Shown here piece after piece: positions 35,130 to 43,321 of a stretch of 64,000 nucleotides of DNA. The notes below the pieces were generated by a model. It did no database searches and was not told where the DNA came from. It saw nothing but the letters and a program-made list of their open reading frames with translations. Made by a program: the position numbers and the translations under genes. The stretch covers positions 45,888 to 109,887 of the forward strand of contig NZ_LJCO01000072.1 in the NCBI RefSeq assembly GCF_001399675.1. The letters run 5' to 3'. The stretch's first letter is position 1. The number at the start of each line of letters is the position of its first letter. The DNA comes from Paenalicyclobacillus ferrooxydans (GTDB lineage: Bacteria > Bacillota > Bacilli > Alicyclobacillales > Alicyclobacillaceae).

Positions 35130-36011
35130 ATGAACAAGCCTTTTTGGACAAAGTGGCGACATTTGATGTTCGTACTTCTCGTACCGCTCGTTACGTCAGG
35201 GTGCGGCGAACGCTATCTCGTTCTAAATCCAGCCGGGCCAGTCGCGCGAATTGAGCAGCGACTGATTATCTTAACTATCGTCATGGTGCTGATCGTCGTG
35301 ATTCCCGTCATTATTTTGACGGCCGTCATTGTGGCGAGGTACCGCGATCGGCCTGATCGAACGGCACCGTATATGCCTGAATGGTCGGAAAGCAAGGTGC
35401 TTGAAGTTGTCTGGTGGGGCATTCCAATCGTCATCATCGGCATTATTGGAACGTTCACTGTCAGGGACACGTTCCGGCTTGTGAAGCCCCAATTGCCAGA
35501 AGCTCCGTTGACCATCCAAGTTACTTCACTCAACTGGAAGTGGTTATTTCAGTATCCAGACCAAAACATCGCAACGGTCAACTACTGCAAAATCCCGACG
35601 AATCGTCCAGTCGAGTTTGTTTTGACCAGTGACGCACCGATGAACTCGTTCTGGGTCCCGCAACTTGGCGGTCAGGAGTACACGATGCCAGGCATGGCGA
35701 TGCGTCTATGGCTGCAGGCGGACAAACCAGGCGTCTACTTTGGACATGGAGCCAACTTTACGGGCAAAGGCTATGCGAAGATGGCGTTTGACGTGGTGGC
35801 AACGGACGCACAAGGGTTTGACCAGTGGACAAAACAAGTCAAAGCATCTGCACCGCCGTTAACGAAACAGGGTTACAAAAATCTGACTACAAAGCAGGAC
35901 ATCGTTGGAAAACAAGAGTTCTCTTCCTTCCCGCCAGGAATGTTTGAAGCTGACATCCGCATCAACGGCGGCATGTACATGAAGCACCAGCTGAAAGAAG
36001 CCACAGACTGA
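35130..36011 (+). CDS. qoxA: aa3 quinol oxidase subunit II, lipoprotein (arm 2)
   Basis: 293 aa. Lipobox TSGC (Cys25), two helices, cupredoxin domain with WKWLFQYPDQNIATVNYC and DAPMNSFWVPQLGGQEYTMPGMAMRLW, no Cu-A ligands. It aligns along its length with the copy at 32335-33303 but ends without the Ser/Asn-rich tail. ATG 35130 gives a proper signal peptide; GGAGG lies about 13 bp upstream, a rather long spacing. First oxidase gene of the plus arm; probable menaquinol-oxidising subunit. Confidence 0.92.
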   Translation: MNKPFWTKWRHLMFVLLVPLVTSGCGERYLVLNPAGPVARIEQRLIILTIVMVLIVVIPVIILTAVIVARYRDRPDRTAPYMPEWSESKVLEVVWWGIPIVIIGIIGTFTVRDTFRLVKPQLPEAPLTIQVTSLNWKWLFQYPDQNIATVNYCKIPTNRPVEFVLTSDAPMNSFWVPQLGGQEYTMPGMAMRLWLQADKPGVYFGHGANFTGKGYAKMAFDVVATDAQGFDQWTKQVKASAPPLTKQGYKNLTTKQDIVGKQEFSSFPPGMFEADIRINGGMYMKHQLKEATD

Positions 36012-36093
36012 TGCGCTCTGTCTGCGACTCTCCCGTTGTCTTTCAGACACTGACCGCAGATGAGAAGAAGAATGCAATGAAAGAGGGAACACC

Positions 36094-38130
36094 ATGCCTG
36101 CTTCAGTAACAAACTTTGCGACTCACTTTTTTGTCCTCGGCGATCCGTTAATTTACGGCGCCGACGCATCGATCGTCCTTGTCACTCTAGCCATTCTGTT
36201 CGTCCTTACCTACTTCAAAAAATGGGGTTGGCTATGGCGGGAATGGTTAACCACGGTCGACCACAAAAAGATTGGCATCATGTACTTGATTGCTGCTCTC
36301 CTGATGTTCTTCCGAGGCGGCGTTGATGCCATCCTCATGCGTACTCAACTCGTCTGGCCAGGTATGCACTTTCTACAATCGGAACACTACAACGAGATCT
36401 TTACCACACACGGCACCATCATGATTCTCTTTATGGCAATGCCGTTCATCTTTGCGATGTTCAACATTGCAGTGCCTCTGCAAATCGGCGCGAGAGATGT
36501 CGCATTCCCATACCTGAACGCAATCAGCTTCTGGATGTTTTTCTTTGGTGCAATGCTGTTGAACCTGTCATTTGTCATTGGCGGGTCTCCCGACGCCGGC
36601 TGGGTGAGCTACCCTCCACTGGCTGGTCCCGAGTACTCCATCGGACCAGGAGAAAATTTTTACCTGCTCGCCTTGCAGATTTCAGGCATCGGCAGTATGG
36701 GTACAGGTATCAATTTCTTCGTCACCATCTTAAAGATGCGTGCACCAGGGATGACCTTAATGCGGATGCCGCTCTTTTGTTGGTCAGTTCTCGCAGCGTC
36801 CATCTTGATTATTCTTGCCTTCCCGGCCCTGACAGCAGCACTTGCACTATTGCTGTTTGACCGGCTGGCTGGCAGTCACTTCTTTACCATGCTGGCAGGC
36901 GGTAACCCGATGATGTATATCAATCTGTTTTGGGTCTGGGGTCATCCCGAAGTCTATATCGTCGTTTTGCCCGCGTTCGGTATTTTTTCCGAAGTGGTCG
37001 CGACATTTTCGCGCAAGCGGACCTTCGGCTATGCCTCGATGGTCGCTTCCTTGATGACCATTGTCGTCCTTAGCTACCTCGTCTGGGCTCACCACTTCTT
37101 CACGATGGGTGCCGGGCCTGGCGTCAACAGCTTCTTTGCCTTGGCCAGTATGATTATCGGTATTCCAACGGGTGTGAAGGTCTTCAACTGGCTGTTCACG
37201 ATGTACCGAGGACGCATTCGGATGACTGCACCGATGCTGTGGACTGTCGGGTTTATTCCGAACTTCGTCATCGGCGGTGCAACCGGTGTCATGCTGGCAT
37301 CCGCGCCGACAGATTACCAATACCACAACAGCTACTTCCTGATTGCCCACTTCCACCAGGTTCTGATTGGCGGTGTGGTATACGGGATGCTTGCAGGGAT
37401 GTACTACTGGTGGCCGAAGATGTTCGGTCACATGCTGAATGAGCGCTGGGCCCGTCACGCCTTCTGGTGGTTCAACATCGGTTTCTATGTGTGCTTCATG
37501 CCACAGTATCTAGTGGGCTTAATGGGCATGACGCGAAGAATCTACGACTATCCAGGTGACATGGGCTGGAACACATTGAATCTCGTCTCTACCATTGGGG
37601 CCTACATGATGGGCATTGGGTTCATCCTGCTTGTCTTGGACGTCGTGTACAGTATCTTTTACGGTGAGCGAGATAAAACGGGTGATCCATGGGATGGACG
37701 GACACTTGAGTGGTCGTTGCCATCACCAGCACCACACTACAACTTTGCGCGGATCCCGATTGTTACAGCTAGAGACGCTTGGTGGATTATGAAGGAAGCG
37801 CGCCGCGGTGATCTGACAGATGTTTCAACTACAGAGGGTGTCGAGAGTGTGCGCGTAACACAGTCGAAGCAAACCGCTCCTCAAAGCTTGAAACAGTCAG
37901 GGCCACTCCAGCCTATTCATATGCCGAAGGATTCAGGGCGACCCTTTGTCCTCTCTGTCTGCTTCTTCATCTTCGGTTGGGGACTGGTGTTTCAGTGGTA
38001 TTGGATGGCGATTCCAGGATTTCTCGGTATCCTTGCATCCTTGTTAGCGAGGTCGTTTGAAAAGGAAACATCCTATCACATCCCGGTTGAAGAGATTGAG
38101 AAAACCGAAGCCGCGTACGGGAGGTTATAG
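36094..38130 (+). CDS. qoxB: aa3 quinol oxidase subunit I (arm 2)
   Basis: 678 aa catalytic subunit with HTGTI-type haem ligand block FTTHGTIMILF, WGHPEVYIVVLPAFG, VWAHHFFTMGAG and FLIAHFHQVL, all metal ligands present, so catalytically complete type-A oxidase. It is close to the arm 1 copy through the membrane core but has an extra Ser/Thr/Gln-rich stretch of about 25 residues (about 580-605, ESVRVTQSKQTAPQS) before IHMPKDSGRPF. AGAGGGA is 7 bp before ATG 36094. Confidence 0.95.
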   Translation: MPASVTNFATHFFVLGDPLIYGADASIVLVTLAILFVLTYFKKWGWLWREWLTTVDHKKIGIMYLIAALLMFFRGGVDAILMRTQLVWPGMHFLQSEHYNEIFTTHGTIMILFMAMPFIFAMFNIAVPLQIGARDVAFPYLNAISFWMFFFGAMLLNLSFVIGGSPDAGWVSYPPLAGPEYSIGPGENFYLLALQISGIGSMGTGINFFVTILKMRAPGMTLMRMPLFCWSVLAASILIILAFPALTAALALLLFDRLAGSHFFTMLAGGNPMMYINLFWVWGHPEVYIVVLPAFGIFSEVVATFSRKRTFGYASMVASLMTIVVLSYLVWAHHFFTMGAGPGVNSFFALASMIIGIPTGVKVFNWLFTMYRGRIRMTAPMLWTVGFIPNFVIGGATGVMLASAPTDYQYHNSYFLIAHFHQVLIGGVVYGMLAGMYYWWPKMFGHMLNERWARHAFWWFNIGFYVCFMPQYLVGLMGMTRRIYDYPGDMGWNTLNLVSTIGAYMMGIGFILLVLDVVYSIFYGERDKTGDPWDGRTLEWSLPSPAPHYNFARIPIVTARDAWWIMKEARRGDLTDVSTTEGVESVRVTQSKQTAPQSLKQSGPLQPIHMPKDSGRPFVLSVCFFIFGWGLVFQWYWMAIPGFLGILASLLARSFEKETSYHIPVEEIEKTEAAYGRL

Positions 38131-38132
38131 CG

Positions 38133-38762
38133 ATGACGGTTGCAGAACATCACTTGCATGAATGGGAGGAAGACCACGACCTCCCGCTGGAGTACTCGAC
38201 CGAAGAAGGCGGACTGAAAATATTCGGTTTCTGGGTCTTTCTCGTTACCGACATGTTGTTGTTCGCATGCGTGTTCTCTACGTACGCAGTCTTGTTCCGG
38301 CATACGAACTACGGTCCGACCCCAGTTGGCATCTTTGATGTGAAAGGGTTCACCGCAGAAACGTTGATTCTGCTCACAAGCAGTTTCACCTCTGGCCTCG
38401 GTACGTTGTTCATGCGCCGCGGCCAGAAGGGTGCCTTAATCGGATGGGTGCTCGTCACAATTGTGCTCGGTCTGTCGTTCATTGGTCTAGAGCTCAGTGA
38501 GTTCATTGCCGACGTCCAAAATGGTGCAACGATGCAGCGAAGTGCCTTCCTGTCTGCCTTCTTTACCTTGGTAGGGATGCACGGATGCCACGTCACGTTC
38601 GGTATCTTCTGGATGACAAGTGTTCTCATCCAAGTTGCCGTACGTGGAATCAATACAGTAACAGCGCCAAAGGTATTCATCGTTGGACTGTACTGGCACT
38701 TTCTCGATGTTGTTTGGGTGTTTATCTTTACTGTCGTGTATCTGATTGGAGAGCTGACATAA
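38133..38762 (+). CDS. qoxC: aa3 quinol oxidase subunit III (arm 2)
   Basis: 209 aa, five helices, same length as the arm 1 copy; KIFGFWVFLVTDMLLFACVFS, GATMQRSAFLSAFFTLVGMHGCH and YWHFLDVVWVFIFTVVYLIG are shared. ATG 38133 follows the qoxB stop by two bases with GGGAGG upstream, giving coupled translation. Non-catalytic structural subunit. Confidence 0.93.
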   Translation: MTVAEHHLHEWEEDHDLPLEYSTEEGGLKIFGFWVFLVTDMLLFACVFSTYAVLFRHTNYGPTPVGIFDVKGFTAETLILLTSSFTSGLGTLFMRRGQKGALIGWVLVTIVLGLSFIGLELSEFIADVQNGATMQRSAFLSAFFTLVGMHGCHVTFGIFWMTSVLIQVAVRGINTVTAPKVFIVGLYWHFLDVVWVFIFTVVYLIGELT

Positions 38763-38800
38763 GTCTGCACTGGCTGCAGCACGGCAGTACAAACGCCAAT

Positions 38801-38834
38801 GAAGTGTTTCGATTTAGGAAGTGTTTCGATTTAG
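38801..38834. repeat. 17-bp direct duplication GAAGTGTTTCGATTTAG
   Basis: Two perfect copies (38801-38817, 38818-38834) in the 168-bp gap before qoxD2. Confidence 0.95.
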
Positions 38835-38930
38835 ACACGCTTGTTCAGACACCTGTCCTGCAGTTCGAAGACTTGGCTTGGAAGCCTGGAGCAGGCAAAG
38901 AATATGGTTTATTGCAAGGAGATGACAAAA

Positions 38931-39266
38931 TTGTCCACCGCAGAAGACAGAGTTCGCCACCCCGAGCCCTCCCACCACCAACACGGCGTTGGGGTGCCAA
39001 TCATCGGGTTCATCCTGTCCATCGTCCTGACCCTTATCTCACTGTGGGCCGTCATGAACAAGGTAACGACGAATGCAGGGTTAGTCACACTCATTATGTT
39101 GCTTGCGGTTGTGCAGATTGCTATTCAGTTGTTCTTCTTCATGCACGTGACTGAAAGCAAAGGCAAACCATGGCACGTGTGGTTACTCGGACTTGGTTTT
39201 GCGATGACAGCGGCCGTAGTCGCAGGTTCCATCTGGATTATGACATTTGGTGCCGAAGCGTATTGA
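38931..39266 (+). CDS. qoxD: aa3 quinol oxidase subunit IV (arm 2)
   Basis: 111 aa, three helices, with IAIQLFFFMHVTESKGKP like the arm 1 subunit. The start decides the length: AAGGAG abuts ATG 38922 directly, whereas TTG 38931 lies 9 bp from it and yields MSTAEDR, matching the MSTSTDK start of the paralogue, so TTG is preferred. Unlike arm 1, it is separated from qoxC by 168 bp. A strong terminator follows. Confidence 0.88.
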   Translation: MSTAEDRVRHPEPSHHQHGVGVPIIGFILSIVLTLISLWAVMNKVTTNAGLVTLIMLLAVVQIAIQLFFFMHVTESKGKPWHVWLLGLGFAMTAAVVAGSIWIMTFGAEAY

Positions 39267-39346
39267 TAGTGAGTCCGTCGGGAACAATTCCATCGCCATT
39301 CCGTTCACAACGCAATCAGGTAACCATCCAGAATAAAAATGAAATC

Positions 39347-39381
39347 GGCTGCCGATGTCATGCCCATCAGGCAGCCTTTTT
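39347..39381 (+). terminator. Terminator of qox arm 2
   Basis: Stem GGCTGCC/GGCAGCC with 16-base loop followed by TTTTT, 80 bp after the qoxD stop. Confidence 0.85.
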
Positions 39382-39455
39382 CTTGCAGTGGTTTCCACTT
39401 ATCTTAATCTCGGTTTCAAGGTTCATTGTGAGATGTACCATGCGCTGACTCGAGC

Positions 39456-39890
39456 CTATTTCACAATTAACACAGGTACTGTTGCCCGGTGCAAAACACG
39501 ATAACTTACGCTGCCAAGGAGCAGTCGATCCACCGCCCCGCGTCCGTGACTCCCCATGAAAATGAGGTCTGCAGGCAATTCCTTGGCTTCGTCGCAGATG
39601 ATCGAAGCGGGATCGCCAATCACAACCTCAAAGCGAACCCGGTCATTGCAGTTCTGAAACAACTGTTCACGCGCCTGCCGTTCAATTTCATCGGCGTGTG
39701 CATTGTCCTTCGCCGCCTCTCCTGGCATCATTGACCAATACGGGTACACGGCGTCAGGGAGAATCTGCGGAATTACATAAAGCATGAGAAGCTCAGCTTC
39801 CGGCCACTTTTCCATCCACTCGGCTGCAACCTGTCCAGCTTTCTTTGCAATGTCTGATCCGTCTGTGGCATAGATAAACTTCTTCATCAT
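39456..39890 (-). CDS. Universal stress protein (UspA family)
   Basis: 144 aa, one Usp domain. MMKKFIYATDGSDIAKKA at the start and the ATP-binding pattern GSHGRGAVDRLLLGSVS (Gly-x2-Gly-x9-Gly-Ser) near the C-terminus place it in the nucleotide-binding subgroup. AGGAGG sits 7 bp upstream of ATG 39890. It is the only minus-strand gene between the second oxidase and the seven-gene unit. Usp genes often accompany respiratory genes induced under low oxygen (family knowledge; not shown here). Confidence 0.9.
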   Translation of the reverse strand: MMKKFIYATDGSDIAKKAGQVAAEWMEKWPEAELLMLYVIPQILPDAVYPYWSMMPGEAAKDNAHADEIERQAREQLFQNCNDRVRFEVVIGDPASIICDEAKELPADLIFMGSHGRGAVDRLLLGSVSYRVLHRATVPVLIVK

Positions 39891-40083
39891 GCTTCCTCCT
39901 GTTCAGTTCGGAAGATGTGGACGTTCACACTTTCACGTTATCATGACTTGGACCAAGTGCGAAGGTCTCAACGAACTACGCTACATGAACCTTTTTCCTC
40001 CAATTTTAGTTCAGCTTTTCTTCAGTTTAGTTCAGCTCCCTAGTTATAGTTCAGTTCCCTCTTAACTTCCCTTTCGTTGCTCG

Positions 40084-40099
40084 CGTGACCTTGCGCACA
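40084..40099. promoter_or_regulatory. CRP/FNR-like site CGTGA-N6-GCACA
   Basis: 8 of 10 arm bases match TGTGA-N6-TCACA. TATTCT (40121-40126) lies 32 bp from the centre, the distance of a -10 box when an FNR-type activator binds at -41.5. Upstream of the seven-gene unit that starts at 40165. Confidence 0.45.
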
Positions 40100-40164
40100 A
40101 TGGGTATGCTCAAATTGGTGTATTCTTACTGCAGAGCATTTGATTAGATTGGAGAGATTGGTCA

Positions 40165-40395
40165 ATGAAGGTATTCGTACTCAGTCGAGTTTTGCTCAAT
40201 CCGATTGCCCTGCCTGGAATGGGCAAAAGCATCGATCTGCCGGAAATGGCTCCACAAGAAAATCAGGAAATGCGGATGGCATTCTCACAGGGAGAGTTGT
40301 ACGTCGAGTTCGACGACGAACCAGGAGTGACACACAAAGTCATTAATTTGTGGGCAAATCCACACTCAAGTCAGGCGACGTTATTCATTCGCTGA
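40165..40395 (+). CDS. Hypothetical 76-aa protein, first gene of the seven-gene unit
   Basis: Not recognised. Soluble, acidic, with Pro-rich NPIALPGMGKSIDLPEMAP and the C-terminal beta-like VINLWANPHSSQATLFIR. GGAGA lies 8 bp upstream of ATG 40165. It precedes the second oxidase-like membrane protein by 63 bp on the same strand and is placed downstream of a CRP/FNR-like site, so probably belongs to that transcript. Confidence 0.55.
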   Translation: MKVFVLSRVLLNPIALPGMGKSIDLPEMAPQENQEMRMAFSQGELYVEFDDEPGVTHKVINLWANPHSSQATLFIR

Positions 40396-40458
40396 CCCCG
40401 CCCGCGGTTGCATTCCCGCCTGCCGCCGACGTATCACCGACTCGAGGGGGCGTTACAG

Positions 40459-41817
40459 ATGGCTGAGACGTCTACAAAAAAACACTTATCCGTCACAGTG
40501 TATTACCTCTTGATTGCCATGGGCATGGGGTGGCCGGCCCTGATTGCTACTGGTCGGTTGCTGTCGCTGTGGAAAACCGGGAATACGCTCTCGCCGCTGT
40601 CCCTGGCTGCTATCCATACACTCGTGCTGGGTTCCATGATGACCATTGCGTTTGGCGTCCTGTATCAGATTGTCCCCATCGCCTTTCAGGCTCCGCCGGT
40701 CGCTCGCCACGTACTGTATTGGCATCTCCCCATCCATCTCTTGTCCGTAATCCTGATGGTCATCGGCTTTTTGCACAGTCGGTTTTTATGGGTCGGTATC
40801 GGAGGCTCTATGCTGCTCATTGCAGCTGGGGTCTACTTTGCCTTTGTCCTTCAGAGTTATCGCAAGGCACGCAACAAGACGCCGGTTCATCGGTCTTTGA
40901 CGATCCCGTTTGTGTCCCTGCTCCTCGTCATCCTCGTCGGCATCTTCCAGGCCTTTGTCCCACAAGATGTCACGCAGTCGGTCGTGATGACACACGTTCT
41001 CCTCGGCGGCCTCGCCTTCTGGGGTGGGTTGGTGCTCGTACTCTCCTACAAGCTGTTTCCGATGTTCATCATCAGTCACGGCTACAAGGCCTCGCTGGTT
41101 CGAACAGCAAGCCTCTATTTTTCCGGCGTAGCCCTTTGGCTCGTCAAAGAGTGGCTGCCCTCTCAAGCATGGACACCACTTGATATGGCCGTCACGATTC
41201 TCATCCTCTACGGACTCATCAGTTTCGTCGTCGATATGATCGCTGTCGTTCGTGCGCGGAAGCGACAGCGGATCGTGCTGCCACTTTACGATGCGATGGT
41301 CGCTACAGCGACAATCGTGATCGCACAGGTCTGGATCTTAGCTTTATTGTGGCTGCACGATACCACATCCATCGTGTATGCCGTGTATCTGTTTGCATTT
41401 GGCGGCCTCATTCCGCTGATGTTCGCCTACATGCAAAAAATTGTGCCGTTTCTCTGGTTTGAGTATCGCTTTAGCAAGCGGCCCGAACGAAAAACGGCAC
41501 CTCTGATTGACGATATGGTCCCAAAGCGCCCTGCCCAAACCGGTTTCATCATCTACTACATCGGAGTGTTACTCGGTCTGACGTATCTCATCTTCGCGCC
41601 AAGCAGGGTGCGTCCTCATGCAGCGGGTGCGGGTTCGAGCGCAGCTGCGGGTGCAGGTGCAGGTTCTGCAGTGTCGACGGCGGGCCTAACGATGACTCCA
41701 ACGTATCTCAGTTGGCTCAGTGCAGTCTGTCTGACCATCGGCAGCTTTGTGCTGTTTCTTGCGTTGCAGCACGTGTTAACGATTGGCGGGAAGCGCCCCA
41801 ATGATGATGCGGCATAG
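40459..41817 (+). CDS. Haem-copper-oxidase-like / NnrS-like 12-helix membrane protein (copy 2)
   Basis: 452 aa, about twelve helices. Blocks AAIHTLVLGSMMTIAFGVLYQI, VMTHVLLGGLAFWGG...SYKLFPMFIISHGY and YMQKIVPFLWFEYRFS...KTAPLIDDM match the paralogue at 26742-28121 (LTLGS, SYKLLPMFTLSHG, KIVPFLVW, KTPLIKDM). His residues in or next to helices are candidates for haem ligation. A 20-residue Ala/Gly/Ser run precedes the final helix. Lacks the canonical oxidase HPEVY block, so not a terminal oxidase subunit. GAGGGGG lies 7 bp before ATG 40459. Confidence 0.65.
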   Translation: MAETSTKKHLSVTVYYLLIAMGMGWPALIATGRLLSLWKTGNTLSPLSLAAIHTLVLGSMMTIAFGVLYQIVPIAFQAPPVARHVLYWHLPIHLLSVILMVIGFLHSRFLWVGIGGSMLLIAAGVYFAFVLQSYRKARNKTPVHRSLTIPFVSLLLVILVGIFQAFVPQDVTQSVVMTHVLLGGLAFWGGLVLVLSYKLFPMFIISHGYKASLVRTASLYFSGVALWLVKEWLPSQAWTPLDMAVTILILYGLISFVVDMIAVVRARKRQRIVLPLYDAMVATATIVIAQVWILALLWLHDTTSIVYAVYLFAFGGLIPLMFAYMQKIVPFLWFEYRFSKRPERKTAPLIDDMVPKRPAQTGFIIYYIGVLLGLTYLIFAPSRVRPHAAGAGSSAAAGAGAGSAVSTAGLTMTPTYLSWLSAVCLTIGSFVLFLALQHVLTIGGKRPNDDAA

Positions 41818-41897
41818 CGCCGAGGACTCGTTGGTGGCACTAAGACACCCCTGGCAACTTCGTTACAAACGTTTTGATCTGAAGGAGGAGATTATCC

Positions 41898-42164
41898 ATG
41901 GGAAATTGGTCTGCAAACCTGGAGACGGAAGAATACGCAGCGGATCGCAACCTGATACTGAATGACTCCGTGGAGGCAATACTCGAGACAAACCCGGGGA
42001 ATTTCGTCAACCTTGCCGTCTCAGAAGCGCACGGGAACCCAGATGCATACCTGGTTCCGTTTCTCGAAGAGCGGTTTGGAACGTCCATTCGCATTCAGTT
42101 CATCGACCAATGCGGGTGCGGAGGGTACGTGTACAGGGTGTTTCGCCAATCCGCCGCGATGTGA
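41898..42164 (+). CDS. CGCGG-motif small protein, candidate RiPP precursor
   Basis: 88 aa with the C-terminal motif QCGCGGYVYRVF (Cys72, Cys74). A family of about 100-aa 'CGCGG' peptides has been proposed as radical-SAM-modified precursors, and this protein has the same length, Cys-Gly-Cys-Gly-Gly core and C-terminal location; that is recognition from memory and should be tested. No radical SAM maturase is adjacent; the only one in the window is 19 kb away and of another type. The gene has an excellent AGGAGG site 9 bp upstream. Alternative: a small metal-binding protein using the CxC pair. Confidence 0.55.
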   Translation: MGNWSANLETEEYAADRNLILNDSVEAILETNPGNFVNLAVSEAHGNPDAYLVPFLEERFGTSIRIQFIDQCGCGGYVYRVFRQSAAM

Positions 42165-42175
42165 TGTATGTCACG
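42160..42175. promoter_or_regulatory. CRP/FNR-like site TGTGA-N6-TCACG
   Basis: 9 of 10 arm bases match TGTGA-N6-TCACA. It overlaps the stop of the CGCGG gene and lies 85 bp before the first DUF2249 gene. TAAAGT (42197-42202) is at the class II -10 distance (32 bp from the centre), as at 40084. An internal promoter for the DUF2249 genes is likely (inference). Confidence 0.55.
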
Positions 42176-42260
42176 ATGCGCGAGGCACCAAACGAGTAAA
42201 GTCAAGATGTAAAGCAAAGCCACATTCATTGAACCGCAATCATACTGGAGGGAAAATCAG

Positions 42261-42518
42261 ATGACAACATCTTTTGCAGCAACCGTAAACGCAACCGAGT
42301 ATCCGCCGCACCTGAAACACAAGGTGATTTTTGAGACGTTTGACGGCCTGAAGGCAGGCGAGGCTATGTTGCTCGTAAATGATCACGATCCGATGCCGCT
42401 TCACTATCAATTCGAGCTCGAGCGCCCTGGCATCTACGAGTGGGAATACATCGAGAAAGGTCCCGAGTGGTTCCGAATCCGTATCGGTCGGATCGACGGG
42501 AGCAGTGCCAACGCGTGA
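42261..42518 (+). CDS. DUF2249-family protein (first copy)
   Basis: 85 aa. HKVIFETFDGLKAGEAMLLVNDHDPMPLHYQFELERPGIYEWEYIEKGPEWFRIRI has the pattern of the DUF2249 fold (TusA-like, DG...G.....NDHDP.PL...). These proteins often neighbour hemerythrin, DUF59 and NO-related genes in bacteria and archaea (family knowledge). GGAGGGA lies 8 bp upstream of ATG 42261. Its stop overlaps the next start as GTGA. Confidence 0.82.
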   Translation: MTTSFAATVNATEYPPHLKHKVIFETFDGLKAGEAMLLVNDHDPMPLHYQFELERPGIYEWEYIEKGPEWFRIRIGRIDGSSANA

Positions 42519-42946
42519 CAAGCTCTAGCCAGACACAGCTGACGGTGGAATGGTTACCCGTCGGACACATTACACACGGATATCGGCGGGTTTTGATTGT
42601 CAGGAGCGGATCGCGCATTCAAAATGTGGTTGCACTCGCCCCAATGCCGTACGAAGTCGTGTTCCAGGTGCAACAGTGCGCTGCACCTCGGCGTGTCACC
42701 GATCCGTCGCTCTGGTGGGGACTGTCCACTGTCGTGCGGCTGATCGAAAACGGGGCACTCGATCCTGCACAGAATCGCGACCTTCCCGACGATGGATACC
42801 TGCTGCATCGGCCGACATTCCAAGGGGCACAAGACCTGATTCCCGTTGACATATTCCAGGAAGCACTGGATGACGGCCAACTCGTTTGGCCCATTGGCGG
42901 TGACTCAGTGACCGACGACAATATGCCGGTCAGCGAACAGAGGTGA
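42515..42946 (+). CDS. Hypothetical 143-aa protein, translationally coupled to DUF2249
   Basis: Not recognised. GTG 42515 overlaps the preceding TGA by four bases. The body contains WWGLSTVVRLIENGALDP and RPTFQGAQDLIPVDIFQEALDDGQLVWP; the protein looks soluble and acidic toward the C-terminus, with one internal Cys. Shares the seven-gene unit with two DUF2249 proteins, so a role in the same metal or sulfur process is plausible but unproved. Confidence 0.6.
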   Translation: MTSSSQTQLTVEWLPVGHITHGYRRVLIVRSGSRIQNVVALAPMPYEVVFQVQQCAAPRRVTDPSLWWGLSTVVRLIENGALDPAQNRDLPDDGYLLHRPTFQGAQDLIPVDIFQEALDDGQLVWPIGGDSVTDDNMPVSEQR

Positions 42947-42950
42947 AAGC

Positions 42951-43292
42951 ATGGCCCAGATTAACATTGTCAATGAGTCGACAATCCAAATCTCCGTTAC
43001 CCTCGAAGATGCGAAGCGGATGGTGCAAGAAGCAGCACGGGATGTAAAACGCTATGCCAGCGACATTGTCACAATCTATGAGAAAATGCCCTTTTTCGAC
43101 TACACCAGCTTCTGTTTTTACGCATACGACAGCGCAAAGCTCTTTGAGTGGGTTTTGGGAACGGATCCAAGGGAATACCACTCGTTCTCACTTGATGCAC
43201 CCGACTCCTTTTTCTACACCCTCTACGGTGGGGTTGCTGCACTGTATGATGCGGCGAAAGAATCCGTCAAAGAACAGATGCTTCAGGCGTAA
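42951..43292 (+). CDS. Hypothetical 113-aa protein
   Basis: Not recognised. Helical N-terminal half (LEDAKRMVQEAARDVKRYASDIVTIYEKM) followed by an aromatic-rich part (FFDYTSFCFYAYDSAKLFEWV...SFFYTLYGGVAALYDAAK). It begins 4 bp after the previous stop with AGAGGTGA as ribosome site. The many Tyr and Phe residues give it an unusual composition for the window. Confidence 0.6.
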   Translation: MAQINIVNESTIQISVTLEDAKRMVQEAARDVKRYASDIVTIYEKMPFFDYTSFCFYAYDSAKLFEWVLGTDPREYHSFSLDAPDSFFYTLYGGVAALYDAAKESVKEQMLQA

Positions 43293-43321
43293 AAATCTAC
43301 GTTTCAAAGGGAGTGATTGAT

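Noticed and set aside
36847..37458. 203-aa minus-strand frame inside qoxB of arm 2
   Set aside because: Antisense shadow of a highly conserved oxidase gene; a similar shadow occurs in the arm 1 copy.
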